Below, in pieces: positions 1 through 7,692 of a DNA stretch of 64,000 bases. The notes under the pieces were generated by a model. The model saw only the letters and a program-made list of their open reading frames with translations. It made no database searches and was not told where the DNA came from. A program made the position numbers and the translations under genes. Within the stretch, counting starts at the first letter, position 1; every line of letters begins with the position of its first letter. The stretch comes from an uncultured Bacteroidales bacterium (GTDB taxonomy: Bacteria > Bacteroidota > Bacteroidia > Bacteroidales > UBA932): NCBI GenBank assembly GCA_900321715.1, contig ONXC01000005.1, forward strand, positions 1 through 64,000, read 5' to 3'.

Positions 1-98
1 TCAAGAAACGCAGTGAAGACTGCAAGATTGTCCGGCGTAAAGGCCGCCTGTACGTTATCTGCAAGAAGAACCCCAAGTTCAAGATGCGCCAGGGTTAA
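1..98 (+). CDS. rpmJ: 50S ribosomal protein L36 (3' end)
   Basis: This is the 3' part of rpmJ, open from the window edge (frame begins at base 3) to a TAA at 96-98. The 31 visible residues carry the L36 core [15 protein letters not shown] and the ending [10 protein letters not shown]. Of the zinc ligands known in canonical L36, two Cys remain; the first Cys is Ser (KKRSEDC) and the usual His near the end is Phe, so zinc binding is probably lost. Its place just before rpsM is the usual one. The start lies outside the window. Confidence 0.95.
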   Translation, partial: KKRSEDCKIVRRKGRLYVICKKNPKFKMRQG

Positions 99-130
99 TT
101 AAGTGTAACTAATAAAAGTACAGATAGAAT

Positions 131-508
131 ATGGCAAGAATAGCCGGTGTTGATTTACCCAACAACAAACACGGAGTTATAGGTCTCACCTATATCTACG
201 GAATCGGCCGCAGCAGCGCCCAGAAGATTCTGAGCACTTGTGGCATCGACCCTACTATCAAAGTCGGAGACTGGAACGACGATCAGATCGCCGCTATCCG
301 TGCCCTCATCAACGAGCAGTTCAAGATCGAGGGTGAGCTCCGTTCCTCAGTCCAGATGGACATCAAGCGCCTTATGGATATCGGTTGCTACCGTGGTATC
401 CGCCATCGTGCAGGTCTCCCTGTGCGCGGCCAGAGCACCAAGAACAACGCCCGTACCCGTAAAGGTAAGAAGAAGACCGTTGCCAACAAGAAGAAAGCAA
501 CCAAGTAA
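131..508 (+). CDS. rpsM: 30S ribosomal protein S13
   Basis: S13 of the small-subunit head, 125 residues, the normal length. It starts [19 protein letters not shown] and ends in the basic tail typical of the family ([20 protein letters not shown]), which contacts the P-site tRNA and 16S rRNA. It is followed after 11 bases by rpsK in the standard alpha-operon order. No strong Shine-Dalgarno is visible, as is normal for Bacteroidota. Confidence 0.98.
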   Translation: MARIAGVDLPNNKHGVIGLTYIYGIGRSSAQKILSTCGIDPTIKVGDWNDDQIAAIRALINEQFKIEGELRSSVQMDIKRLMDIGCYRGIRHRAGLPVRGQSTKNNARTRKGKKKTVANKKKATK

Positions 509-519
509 TCTGACTAGCT

Positions 520-909
520 ATGGCAAAGAAAACAACAACTACCAAGAAAAGAGTTGTGAAGGTAGAGGCTTATGGCCAGGCTCATATCTCCTCCACTTTC
601 AACAACGTGATCGTGTCCCTGACCAATGCTCAGGGCCAGGTGATCAGCTGGTCTTCTGCCGGCAAGTGCGGTTTCCGTGGTTCCAAGAAGAACACTCCGT
701 ACGCCGCCCAGATGGCAGCAGAAGATGCCGCCAAGACCGCTTTCGATGCCGGTCTTCGCAAGGTTAAGTGCTATGTAAAGGGCCCGGGTGCAGGACGTGA
801 GTCCGCCATCCGCACCATCAATAACGCAGGTATCGTGGTAACTGAGATTATCGACGTAACCCCTATGCCGCACAATGGTTGCCGTCCCAAGGGTCGCCGT
901 AAAGTTTAA
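520..909 (+). CDS. rpsK: 30S ribosomal protein S11
   Basis: S11 of the 30S platform, 129 residues. It has a Lys/Thr-rich N-terminus ([19 protein letters not shown]), the conserved [18 protein letters not shown] segment, [12 protein letters not shown], and the C-terminal [18 protein letters not shown] that binds 16S rRNA. The call is unambiguous. It lies between rpsM and rpsD with short gaps, so it is co-transcribed. Confidence 0.98.
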   Translation: MAKKTTTTKKRVVKVEAYGQAHISSTFNNVIVSLTNAQGQVISWSSAGKCGFRGSKKNTPYAAQMAAEDAAKTAFDAGLRKVKCYVKGPGAGRESAIRTINNAGIVVTEIIDVTPMPHNGCRPKGRRKV

Positions 910-930
910 TTATTTAATTGAAAAAGAATT

Positions 931-1533
931 ATGGCAAGATATACTGGTCCTACCACTCGTATCGCCCGTAAATTCGGCGAACCCATCTATGGCCCGGACA
1001 AGGCCTTTGAGAAGAGAAACACTCCTCCCGGACAGCACGGTCTGGCTGCAAAGCGCAAGAAGCAGAAAGAATACGGCACCCAGCTCAAGGAGAAGCAGAA
1101 AGTCAAGTACATGTACGGTGTTCTGGAGCGTCAGTTCCGTAACACTTACGCCCGCGCTGCCCGCATGAAGGGCCAGACCGGTGAGAACCTCATCCTTCTG
1201 CTCGAAAGCCGCCTCGACAACCTCGTGTACCGTCTTGGCTTCGCTCCTTCACGCCCCGCTGCCCGTCAGCTTGTCCTCCACCGTCATATCACCCTGGACG
1301 GCGCAGTCTGCAACATCCCTTCATGCCAGGTGAAGCCCGGCCAGGTGATCGCAGTCCGCGAGCGTTCCAAGAGCCTTGAGGTTATCCAGGCTTCCGTAGC
1401 ATCCGCTACCAAGTACTCCTGGCTTGAGGCCGATATGAACGCCCTTTCCGGCAAGTTCCTCAATGTTCCCGCCCGCGAAGAAATTCCCGAGACCATTAAC
1501 GAACAGCTCATCGTTGACCTCTACTCCAAGTAA
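931..1533 (+). CDS. rpsD: 30S ribosomal protein S4
   Basis: S4, the primary 16S-binding assembly protein, 200 residues. The N-terminal globular part ([20 protein letters not shown]) is followed by the S4 RNA-binding domain at about residues 90-150 ([20 protein letters not shown], then [13 protein letters not shown]). It has no Cys4 zinc motif, so it is the zinc-free form. In many bacteria S4 also represses translation of the alpha operon; I did not identify a leader site for that here. Confidence 0.98.
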   Translation: MARYTGPTTRIARKFGEPIYGPDKAFEKRNTPPGQHGLAAKRKKQKEYGTQLKEKQKVKYMYGVLERQFRNTYARAARMKGQTGENLILLLESRLDNLVYRLGFAPSRPAARQLVLHRHITLDGAVCNIPSCQVKPGQVIAVRERSKSLEVIQASVASATKYSWLEADMNALSGKFLNVPAREEIPETINEQLIVDLYSK

Positions 1534-1556
1534 TAGAATTTAACACCGTAAAACTT

Positions 1557-2564
1557 ATGGCAATCTTAGCATTTCAGAAACCCGACAAGGTGATTATGCT
1601 CGAAGGCACCGACACCGTGGGACGTTTCGAGTTCAGACCTCTTGAGCCTGGCTACGGACAGACCATCGGCAACGCTCTCCGCCGCATTCTCCTCGCCTCA
1701 TTGGAGGGATTCGCCATTTCTCAGATCAAGATCGAGGGTGTCCAGGATGAATTCCAGACCATCCCCGGCGTGATCGAGGGAATGCAGGACATCATCCTTA
1801 ACCTCAAGCAGGTCCGCCTGCGCAGGATGGTTGACACCGTAGACTCAGAAGTGGCTTCTATCACAATCAGCGGAAAATCCGAATTCACCGCTGAGGACAT
1901 CTCCAAAGGATTGTCTTCTTTCAAGGTGTTGAATCCTGAGCTTCACATCTGCTCGCTGGAGCCTTCCGTAAAGATCGTCATTTCCCTTACAGTCACCAAG
2001 GGCCGTGGATTCGTGCCCGCAGAGGAACAGAGGGATGAGAATACGCCCATCGGCACAATTCCCGTGGACGCCATCTACACCCCTATCCGTAAAGTCAACT
2101 GGACCGTGGAGAACTACCGCGTGGAGCAGAAGACCGACTACGAGAAACTGAACCTTGAGATTGTAACCGACGGTTCCATTTCCCCGGAGGCCGCCCTGCA
2201 GGATGCAGCAAATATCCTCATCTATCATTTCAAGCTCTTCACCGACGACAAGAAGATCGCCATCGAGTCTGCAGTGGAAACTGACAGCAAGGAGCTTGAC
2301 GAGGAGTCCCTGAGGATGCGTCATCTCCTCCTTACCAAACTCTCCGATATGGGCCTCAGCGTTCGCGCATTCAACTGCCTGAAGGCTGCCGATATCGACA
2401 CTTTCGCAGACCTTGTGTCCTACAGCCGCGCAGAACTCATGAAGTTCCGCAACTTCGGCCGCAAGTCCCTCAACGAAATTGACCTCCTGGTAGAGAAGAT
2501 GAAGCTTTCCTTCGGTATGGATGTCACCAAGTACAATATTGAACCTAAGAAAAAGATCGTTTAA
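1557..2564 (+). CDS. rpoA: DNA-directed RNA polymerase subunit alpha
   Basis: RNA polymerase alpha, 335 residues, full length. The N-terminal assembly domain has the family segment [20 protein letters not shown] followed by RILLASLEG. The C-terminal domain (about residues 255-325) has the helix-hairpin-helix motifs [20 protein letters not shown] and [12 protein letters not shown], which touch UP elements and activators. It lies between rpsD and rplQ, and rplQ starts 2 bases after its stop codon. Confidence 0.98.
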   Translation: MAILAFQKPDKVIMLEGTDTVGRFEFRPLEPGYGQTIGNALRRILLASLEGFAISQIKIEGVQDEFQTIPGVIEGMQDIILNLKQVRLRRMVDTVDSEVASITISGKSEFTAEDISKGLSSFKVLNPELHICSLEPSVKIVISLTVTKGRGFVPAEEQRDENTPIGTIPVDAIYTPIRKVNWTVENYRVEQKTDYEKLNLEIVTDGSISPEAALQDAANILIYHFKLFTDDKKIAIESAVETDSKELDEESLRMRHLLLTKLSDMGLSVRAFNCLKAADIDTFADLVSYSRAELMKFRNFGRKSLNEIDLLVEKMKLSFGMDVTKYNIEPKKKIV

Positions 2565-2566
2565 CA

Positions 2567-3064
2567 ATGAGACACAATAGAGCAGTCAATCATCTTGGTC
2601 GTCAGAGCGGTCATCGCAAGGCCATGCTCGCAAATATGGCATCCTCCCTCATCCTGAAGAAGAGGATCACCACCACCGAGGCTAAGGCAAAGGCCCTCAA
2701 GCCCTACCTTGAACCCCTCGTGACCAAGTCAAAAGAAGATACAACTCACTCCCGCCGCGTTGTCTTCAGCTATCTGAAGGACAAAGAGGCAACTGCAGAA
2801 CTCTTCCGCACCATCGCTCCCAAGGTGGCCGATCGTCCCGGTGGATACCTCCGTATCCTCCACACCGGCTTCCGCCAGGGTGACGCCGCAGAAATGGTTC
2901 TTGTAGAATTCGTGGACTTCAACGAGGCAGCACTTGCTTCCGGCAAGAAAGAGGCCAAGAAGACCACCCGCCGCAGCCGCGCAAAGAAGGCCGAAGCCGC
3001 TCCCGCAGCAGAGGCCCCCGCAGCAGCTGAAGCTCCTGCAGCAGAAGCTCCCGCAGCAGAGTAA
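2567..3064 (+). CDS. rplQ: 50S ribosomal protein L17 with Ala/Pro/Glu-rich tail
   Basis: L17, 165 residues. The first ~120 residues are the canonical domain ([37 protein letters not shown]). The last ~45 residues are a basic linker followed by repeated APAAE units, a low-complexity extension seen in many Bacteroidota L17 proteins and dispensable for the fold. It is the last gene of the operon; a strong hairpin terminator follows. Confidence 0.97.
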   Translation: MRHNRAVNHLGRQSGHRKAMLANMASSLILKKRITTTEAKAKALKPYLEPLVTKSKEDTTHSRRVVFSYLKDKEATAELFRTIAPKVADRPGGYLRILHTGFRQGDAAEMVLVEFVDFNEAALASGKKEAKKTTRRSRAKKAEAAPAAEAPAAAEAPAAEAPAAE

Positions 3065-3080
3065 GAAAACCTTTTCGGTA

Positions 3081-3114
3081 AAAAAGTCCGGTTCCTTGAG
3101 GGGCCGGACTTTTT
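3081..3114. terminator. Bidirectional intrinsic terminator between rplQ and the GH43 fragment
   Basis: A run of A is followed by AGTCCGGTTCC, the loop TTGA, GGGGCCGGACT and a run of T. Allowing two G:T pairs, the stem is 11 pairs plus flanking A:T. The T run serves the rplQ transcript. The A run becomes a U run on the other strand, so it can also end the converging minus-strand catabolic operon. Confidence 0.9.
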
Positions 3115-3123
3115 ATTTGCCTC

Positions 3124-3426
3124 TTACCTTGAATACAAGTGCGGTGTGAGGTATTCGGAGCTGGGTTTAAGTATCAATTGTCCGTCTTCTATCACTTCCT
3201 CAAGCGATGTCCTGGATTTGGCTTTCCCTTTTACCTGCACCCAGTGCTCAAGGTCTTCCGAGCGGTAACAGCGAAAACCATCGTTGGATTCGGTTCCAAA
3301 GGCATAATAGGTGTCCCCTTCCAGATAAATGAAAGGATCGGCCAGATTCATCTGCCCCAAAGGCTGCCCGCTGACTACCATGGCAGCCAGCGGGAGTAAC
3401 AGAAGTATTATTGATAGTTTTCGCAA
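3124..3426 (-). pseudogene. Truncated GH43-type five-bladed propeller protein (first blade only)
   Basis: A 100-residue frame with a clear signal peptide (about residues 1-20, LSIILLLLPLAAMVVSG) and then NLADPFIYLEGDTYYAFGT and GFRCYRSEDLEHWV. That is the first blade of a GH43-like glycosidase, with the catalytic-base Asp position in ADPF. GH43 domains are ~300 residues; here the frame stops after the first blade and the rplQ terminator follows, so both other catalytic acids are gone. The only available start is TTG at 3424-3426, with an in-frame stop two codons upstream. It begins 3 bases after the FucP stop, so it is translated, if at all, by coupling. Most likely a decayed end of the operon; a small secreted carbohydrate-binding relic is possible. 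Confidence 0.65.
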
Positions 3427-3429
3427 TTG

Positions 3430-4863
3430 TTATGCTTTTAGCTTTTCCTGCTTGCGGCAGAAGACTGCGGCATAGTAGAATATAACTGCGAAAGCGATTG
3501 CCGGGACTATATAGGCCAGGGCGATACTGCCGGATTGGTCGGACAGAATACCTTCAATCTGTGTGAGCACGCTTGCACCGGCGATGGCCATGACCATGCC
3601 TGATCCTCCAAGCTTGGTGTCTTCACCAAGGCCCTCGCAACCCAGACCGTAGATGGTGGGGAACATGAGGGAGAGGCAGCCGCTGATGCACATGAGGCAG
3701 TACACTCCAAAGAAGCCTTTACCAAGCACTGTACCAAGGCAGAAGGCAACTCCCAGACCGGCCATGATAGAGAGCAGACGGCGGGGGCTCACCCATTTCA
3801 TAAGCCATGTGCAGACGAAGCGCATTATCACAAAGAGCACCAGTGACATGATGTAATATGTTGCGCCGGCTTGTTCGGCCGTACGGGGCAGAAGGACATC
3901 CAGCCCAACGGCGTCACAGATGTTATAGAACCCGGCTGCAATGGGCTCCACTCCGCGAAGGGCTCCAATGATCTGTTCTGTGGAAGCGCCGGGGCCGAGT
4001 GAAGAGATTACATCGTCAAAATGCAGGTTCTGCATGGCGTAGCGTATGGTATATGACCACACGGCTATCTGTGCGCCAATGTCAAAGAACTGAGCCACCA
4101 CGCCCCATACATAATTCTTGTTCTTGATAAGGCGTTTACCTGAACCCTTAAGGTTCATGGGGCCGCTCTCCTCCTTGAGGTTTGGCATCTTGGTCAGGTA
4201 GATGGCCAGGAGAATGGCCAGCATAACAACGCCAAGGATGATGTATGTAGTGGTTACGGCATTCAGCTCTCCCATCTGGATGGAGGCCAGTTCACTTTCA
4301 CTGAGCTGGGCTCTGGCCGATGCAGTAAGAGTGTTGAGCTGTGAGAGGATGAAAATCTGGGATATCACCACTCCGGTAATGGCTCCGAAAGGATTGAAAG
4401 ACTGCGCAAAATTGAGGCGGCGCGTGGCTGTATCGGCAGGACCCAGGGCAAGAACATAAGAGTTGGTTGCCGTCTCAAGGATGGATAGACCTGCAAACAG
4501 CACCAGTATGGCAAACAGGAACATCATGTAGCCCACGGTATTGTTTGCTACAGCCACCCTGGAAGCAGGGAAGAACAGGAAAGTGCCCAGGGAATACAGC
4601 GCAAGTCCCAGCATTACGCCAGACTTGTATGAATATCTCTTGATGAATATGGCACCCGGGATTGCGAAGCATCCATATCCCAGCAGGTAGCATACAACCT
4701 GAATCCAGGCTGTCTTTGAGTCGGACAGGCTCATTATCCGCTTGAAGGCGGCAAGCATGGTGTCCGTGAGGTTGTTGGGGACGGCCCATGCGAAGAACAG
4801 GCAGGTCAGGAGTATAAAAGGCCAGACTATGCCTTTAGGAACAAGTCTTGATTTTTCTGCCAT
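3430..4863 (-). CDS. fucP: FucP-type sugar:H+ symporter (predicted D-arabinose importer)
   Basis: Inner-membrane MFS transporter of the fucose-galactose-glucose:H+ symporter family, 477 residues, about 12 membrane segments. It aligns well with E. coli FucP from memory: FFAWAVPNNLTDTM contains Asp34 (E. coli Asp46), LSILETATNSYVLALGP contains Glu130 (E. coli Glu135), both needed for proton-coupled transport, and RRLNFAQSFNPFGAI follows. E. coli FucP carries L-fucose, L-galactose and D-arabinose, which share stereochemistry. The absence of fuculose genes here, and the ribokinase and arabinose-5-phosphate isomerase upstream in the same operon, argue for D-arabinose. It starts 6 bases after the DUF6786 gene. 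The family call is sure; the substrate is inferred. Confidence 0.88.
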   Translation of the reverse strand: MAEKSRLVPKGIVWPFILLTCLFFAWAVPNNLTDTMLAAFKRIMSLSDSKTAWIQVVCYLLGYGCFAIPGAIFIKRYSYKSGVMLGLALYSLGTFLFFPASRVAVANNTVGYMMFLFAILVLFAGLSILETATNSYVLALGPADTATRRLNFAQSFNPFGAITGVVISQIFILSQLNTLTASARAQLSESELASIQMGELNAVTTTYIILGVVMLAILLAIYLTKMPNLKEESGPMNLKGSGKRLIKNKNYVWGVVAQFFDIGAQIAVWSYTIRYAMQNLHFDDVISSLGPGASTEQIIGALRGVEPIAAGFYNICDAVGLDVLLPRTAEQAGATYYIMSLVLFVIMRFVCTWLMKWVSPRRLLSIMAGLGVAFCLGTVLGKGFFGVYCLMCISGCLSLMFPTIYGLGCEGLGEDTKLGGSGMVMAIAGASVLTQIEGILSDQSGSIALAYIVPAIAFAVIFYYAAVFCRKQEKLKA

Positions 4864-4869
4864 TGCACA

Positions 4870-6084
4870 CTATTTTGATGAAAAAACACTTGCTATCTTG
4901 TCCAGGCTTACTCCAAAGACTTGCTCAACTATTGAGGAAAGCAGGGCGGGATCTCCCTGGATGTGGATGGTATACTGGACGTGGGTGAGGCTCTCTCCGG
5001 GGGCCAGGGCGGCACCGGGTGAGGACGTTTCTATCTCATAGAAAGGACCCTGGACGAATCCTGTCTCGGTGGGACCGTCGTTGTAGGAATTGATTACGTC
5101 ACCGCCAAAAGGATTGTCCTGGTGGCCCCACTGGCCGTTTACATAATCTACATCGCCTTCGGGAACGGTATATTTCAGGATATTCAGAACGCCCTGGGCG
5201 GAGTCGTAGCTGCCGCATATGTCCTTGGCGCTTCCCGAAGGAAGGCCGATCTTGGACCGGTATTCTCCGTCAATCTTGAAATAGAACATTCCATCTTCGT
5301 AGACCAGACGTTCTGAGGGGACCTTGCCAAAATACTCATCGTTTATTTTCCTGCCTTGGAAGTCCGGATTGCAGGGGATGAACACTGTTGTTGTGGGGGT
5401 GGGATTAAAAGAGCCAAGCAGCCACACGGAAGGCATACCCGTCTCTTTGGTCCAGGCCGATTCACCCTTGTTGGTAAGAGTGTTCTCAGTCTTGTAGGCC
5501 AGGGATTTCAGTTCCTTGGGAATGTCTACTCCAAGGAGGTCTTTGAGCTCTGAGGCATCTACAAGGGACACGGTGCGGAGAACTCCGATGCGGAAACAGT
5601 TGTCTGAAGCGTTAACGGCATCAAAGTCCTTTGAGAGGACAACCTTGCTTTGGGTTTGCTCCAGGATGTCATAGGGATCTGTGTCTATATAGGAGGGAAC
5701 TTTCCAGTTTTCATAGACCTGTTCCTCTCCCTTCCGGAAATACCAGGAAAAAGGCCCTCCTTCCGGGCCGATCCAGAAACGTTCCTCCCCGCCGAATGGA
5801 TTGAACTGGGGGCTGACCTTGCCGGCATCAATGAAGCGGTAGTTGGTCCAACCGTAGCTTGTGCCTTCATTTCCGTCTGTGGTGGAAGTCTGGATGCGAC
5901 CCTGCCATGCAGGAATGACCATCACTTTGGATTGACCGTCCACGAGCTCCACGATGCCTATGCCGTGCTTGGCGAAGTAGGCGACGTCATAACCATAAGT
6001 ACCCATCTTGTAATCATTGTTGTTACAGCCGGCGAAGCAGCATAGCGCAGCTCCTAGGGCAATAATTTTAAATACCTTTTTCAT
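4870..6084 (-). CDS. DUF6786-like lipoprotein, mutarotase-like fold suspected
   Basis: A 404-residue lipoprotein; signal peptide with lipobox CFAGC, Cys at about 20. The body begins GTYGYDVAYFAKHGIGIVEL and contains VMVIPAWQGRIQTST and FNPFGGEERFWIGPEGG, which I recognise as the DUF6786 type common in Bacteroidota. The pattern of a strand that handles an aldose-like ligand recalls galactose-mutarotase (aldose 1-epimerase)-type beta-sandwiches, but I see no proven catalytic pair. It lies between the isomerase and the symporter genes (12 and 6 base gaps), so it belongs to the same sugar pathway. A periplasmic mutarotase or sugar-binding role before FucP is inference. Confidence 0.6.
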   Translation of the reverse strand: MKKVFKIIALGAALCCFAGCNNNDYKMGTYGYDVAYFAKHGIGIVELVDGQSKVMVIPAWQGRIQTSTTDGNEGTSYGWTNYRFIDAGKVSPQFNPFGGEERFWIGPEGGPFSWYFRKGEEQVYENWKVPSYIDTDPYDILEQTQSKVVLSKDFDAVNASDNCFRIGVLRTVSLVDASELKDLLGVDIPKELKSLAYKTENTLTNKGESAWTKETGMPSVWLLGSFNPTPTTTVFIPCNPDFQGRKINDEYFGKVPSERLVYEDGMFYFKIDGEYRSKIGLPSGSAKDICGSYDSAQGVLNILKYTVPEGDVDYVNGQWGHQDNPFGGDVINSYNDGPTETGFVQGPFYEIETSSPGAALAPGESLTHVQYTIHIQGDPALLSSIVEQVFGVSLDKIASVFSSK

Positions 6085-6096
6085 TTTTATTGTAGT

Positions 6097-6699
6097 TCAT
6101 TTCATCTCTCCCAACTTGCCTCCGGGATGGCATCTGTGGTATTTTTCCTTGTCCCAGTCCTTCTCTACCTGAAGGAGGACGCTCAGTGCCTGGAGGGCTA
6201 TCATTTCCGCGTTCACGGAATTGCGGGGTGCACGGCCCAGCGGGCCGCCTTCTTCATCAACACCTGCAAAAATGGTGCTTTCTGAATGCTCAGAAAGCCA
6301 GCTGTTGGGATTTCCGGTTACAGCTATCACCTTGCATCCGTTGGCATGGATGGCGTTTACTGTGGCCTTCAGCTCAGCGGTCTCTCCGGAATTGGAAATG
6401 GCTATCACAACGTCTCCTTCCACAAGCTGCCCGCAGGATCCGTGGACGGCTTCGGTGCCGTGGAGAAAACAGGCCGGGTTGCCGGTAGATGCCAGCAGGG
6501 AAGCCACATACGCCGCCACATGGGCGGGCTTCCCGATACCTGTCACATGTATCCTTCCGCCCCGGGCCTGGGAATCCAGGATTATATCGGCCGCCTTGCA
6601 GCAGGAATCCAGATTGAAACCGTCTATGTACGCAGCCGTACTTGCCTTTGCCTTACGGAGGAAGGTCTCCGTAGCCTTAATGCTCTTTTCCTGTATCAT
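6097..6699 (-). CDS. Arabinose-5-phosphate isomerase, SIS domain only (KdsD-like, no CBS)
   Basis: A 200-residue SIS-domain sugar-phosphate isomerase interconverting D-arabinose 5-phosphate and D-ribulose 5-phosphate in the cytoplasm. Key residues match E. coli KdsD with a constant shift of two: Lys57 (KdsD Lys59) in GIGKPAH, His86 (88) in EAVHG, Glu109 (111) after SNSGET, Glu150 (152) and His191 (193) in HPGGKLG. The CBS pair of KdsD is absent, as in short arabinose-5-phosphate isomerases known from Bacteroides. Those serve KDO synthesis; here the gene sits inside a glycan-utilization operon behind a ribokinase, so a catabolic direction is likely. Its ATG overlaps the ribokinase stop (TAATG), implying translational coupling. 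GutQ-type or other SIS isomerase activity is the alternative. Confidence 0.88.
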   Translation of the reverse strand: MIQEKSIKATETFLRKAKASTAAYIDGFNLDSCCKAADIILDSQARGGRIHVTGIGKPAHVAAYVASLLASTGNPACFLHGTEAVHGSCGQLVEGDVVIAISNSGETAELKATVNAIHANGCKVIAVTGNPNSWLSEHSESTIFAGVDEEGGPLGRAPRNSVNAEMIALQALSVLLQVEKDWDKEKYHRCHPGGKLGEMK

Positions 6700-7679
6700 T
6701 ATAATAAGTTTAGCAATTGATTACATCCGCGTTCTTCAAGCAGCTCCTTGACCTGCGCCATTGTGGGAAGTGAAGGTATGGCTCCAAAGCCGCAGACTGT
6801 TATTGCAGCAGTGTGCACTGCCAGCAAGATGGCCTTGTCAATTGAAAGGCCGCACACATATCCTGCGCAGAAAGCTCCAACAAAGGAGTCTCCGGCGGCT
6901 GTGGGGTCCTTTACATCGGTCATCTTTACACAGGGGACATGAATCAGGCTTTCAGGCGTGCATAAGGCTGCACCTTCGTCGCCAAGGGTGATGATTACAT
7001 TGGGAACGCCCTTGCCCATAAGGATTGATGCTGCTTCCTTCAGCGCCTCCTCAGAGAGTCTTCCCTGCCCGTCTGTCTTTACGCCGGACAGGAGCGATGC
7101 CTCTGTCTCGTTGGGAGAGATGAAAGTGACGCAGGATAGTAATTGGGCCGATAGTGGAGCTGCCGGGGCAGTGTTCAGCATGACCGGAACGCCGGCGTCC
7201 TTGGCAACGCGTGCAACGTATTCAATGGTGGGCATTTCCAGTTCAAGCTGCATTATCACCATGTCATAGCCGCCTATCTCATCCTTAAGCCATCCAAGGT
7301 CTTCAGGTTTAAGGTCAAAATTGGCCCCGGGAACCACTATGATGCTGTTTTGAACTCCGGACTCTCCAGTCTGGATGCGTATATGTCCTACGCCCGATGG
7401 ATGCTCATGGCTTATCTTTACGTGCCGAGTATCCACTCCGGAAGAATTCAGGGCCTGAAGCATAACCTGTCCGTACATGTCATCTCCGACACAGCCTGCC
7501 ATATGGGTTTCAACTCCCAGCCTTGCAGCCTGTACAGCCTGGTTGGCTCCCTTGCCTCCAGGAGCAGTCTTAAATGAGTTGCCAATTACGGTCTCGCCCA
7601 TATTGGGCACCCTGTCAGCCGTGGCAACAAGGTCCATGATGAAGCTGCCGACGACCAGTATTTTGGGTTTCTTGTTCAT
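6699..7679 (-). CDS. rbsK: Ribokinase-family (PfkB) pentose kinase
   Basis: Cytoplasmic PfkB-type kinase, 326 residues, phosphorylating the C5 hydroxyl of a pentose with ATP. It has the N-terminal signature GGKGANQAVQAARLG (residues 41-55), NETE near 190 and the C-terminal DPTAAGDSFVGAF with catalytic Asp264. I take the ATG at 7677-7679 (MNKKPKILVVGSF), 13 bases after the susD1 stop; a longer in-frame extension runs back into susD1 and has no family match. Ribose is the usual substrate, but the coupled arabinose-5-phosphate isomerase gene makes D-arabinose a good candidate, giving D-arabinose 5-phosphate. Closest to ribokinase rather than fructokinase by the two signatures. Confidence 0.88.
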   Translation of the reverse strand: MNKKPKILVVGSFIMDLVATADRVPNMGETVIGNSFKTAPGGKGANQAVQAARLGVETHMAGCVGDDMYGQVMLQALNSSGVDTRHVKISHEHPSGVGHIRIQTGESGVQNSIIVVPGANFDLKPEDLGWLKDEIGGYDMVIMQLELEMPTIEYVARVAKDAGVPVMLNTAPAAPLSAQLLSCVTFISPNETEASLLSGVKTDGQGRLSEEALKEAASILMGKGVPNVIITLGDEGAALCTPESLIHVPCVKMTDVKDPTAAGDSFVGAFCAGYVCGLSIDKAILLAVHTAAITVCGFGAIPSLPTMAQVKELLEERGCNQLLNLL

Positions 7680-7692
7680 GACATTCCATTTA

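Noticed and set aside
1845-2567. A 240-residue minus-strand frame opposite rpoA
   Set aside because: Shadow of a certain essential gene.
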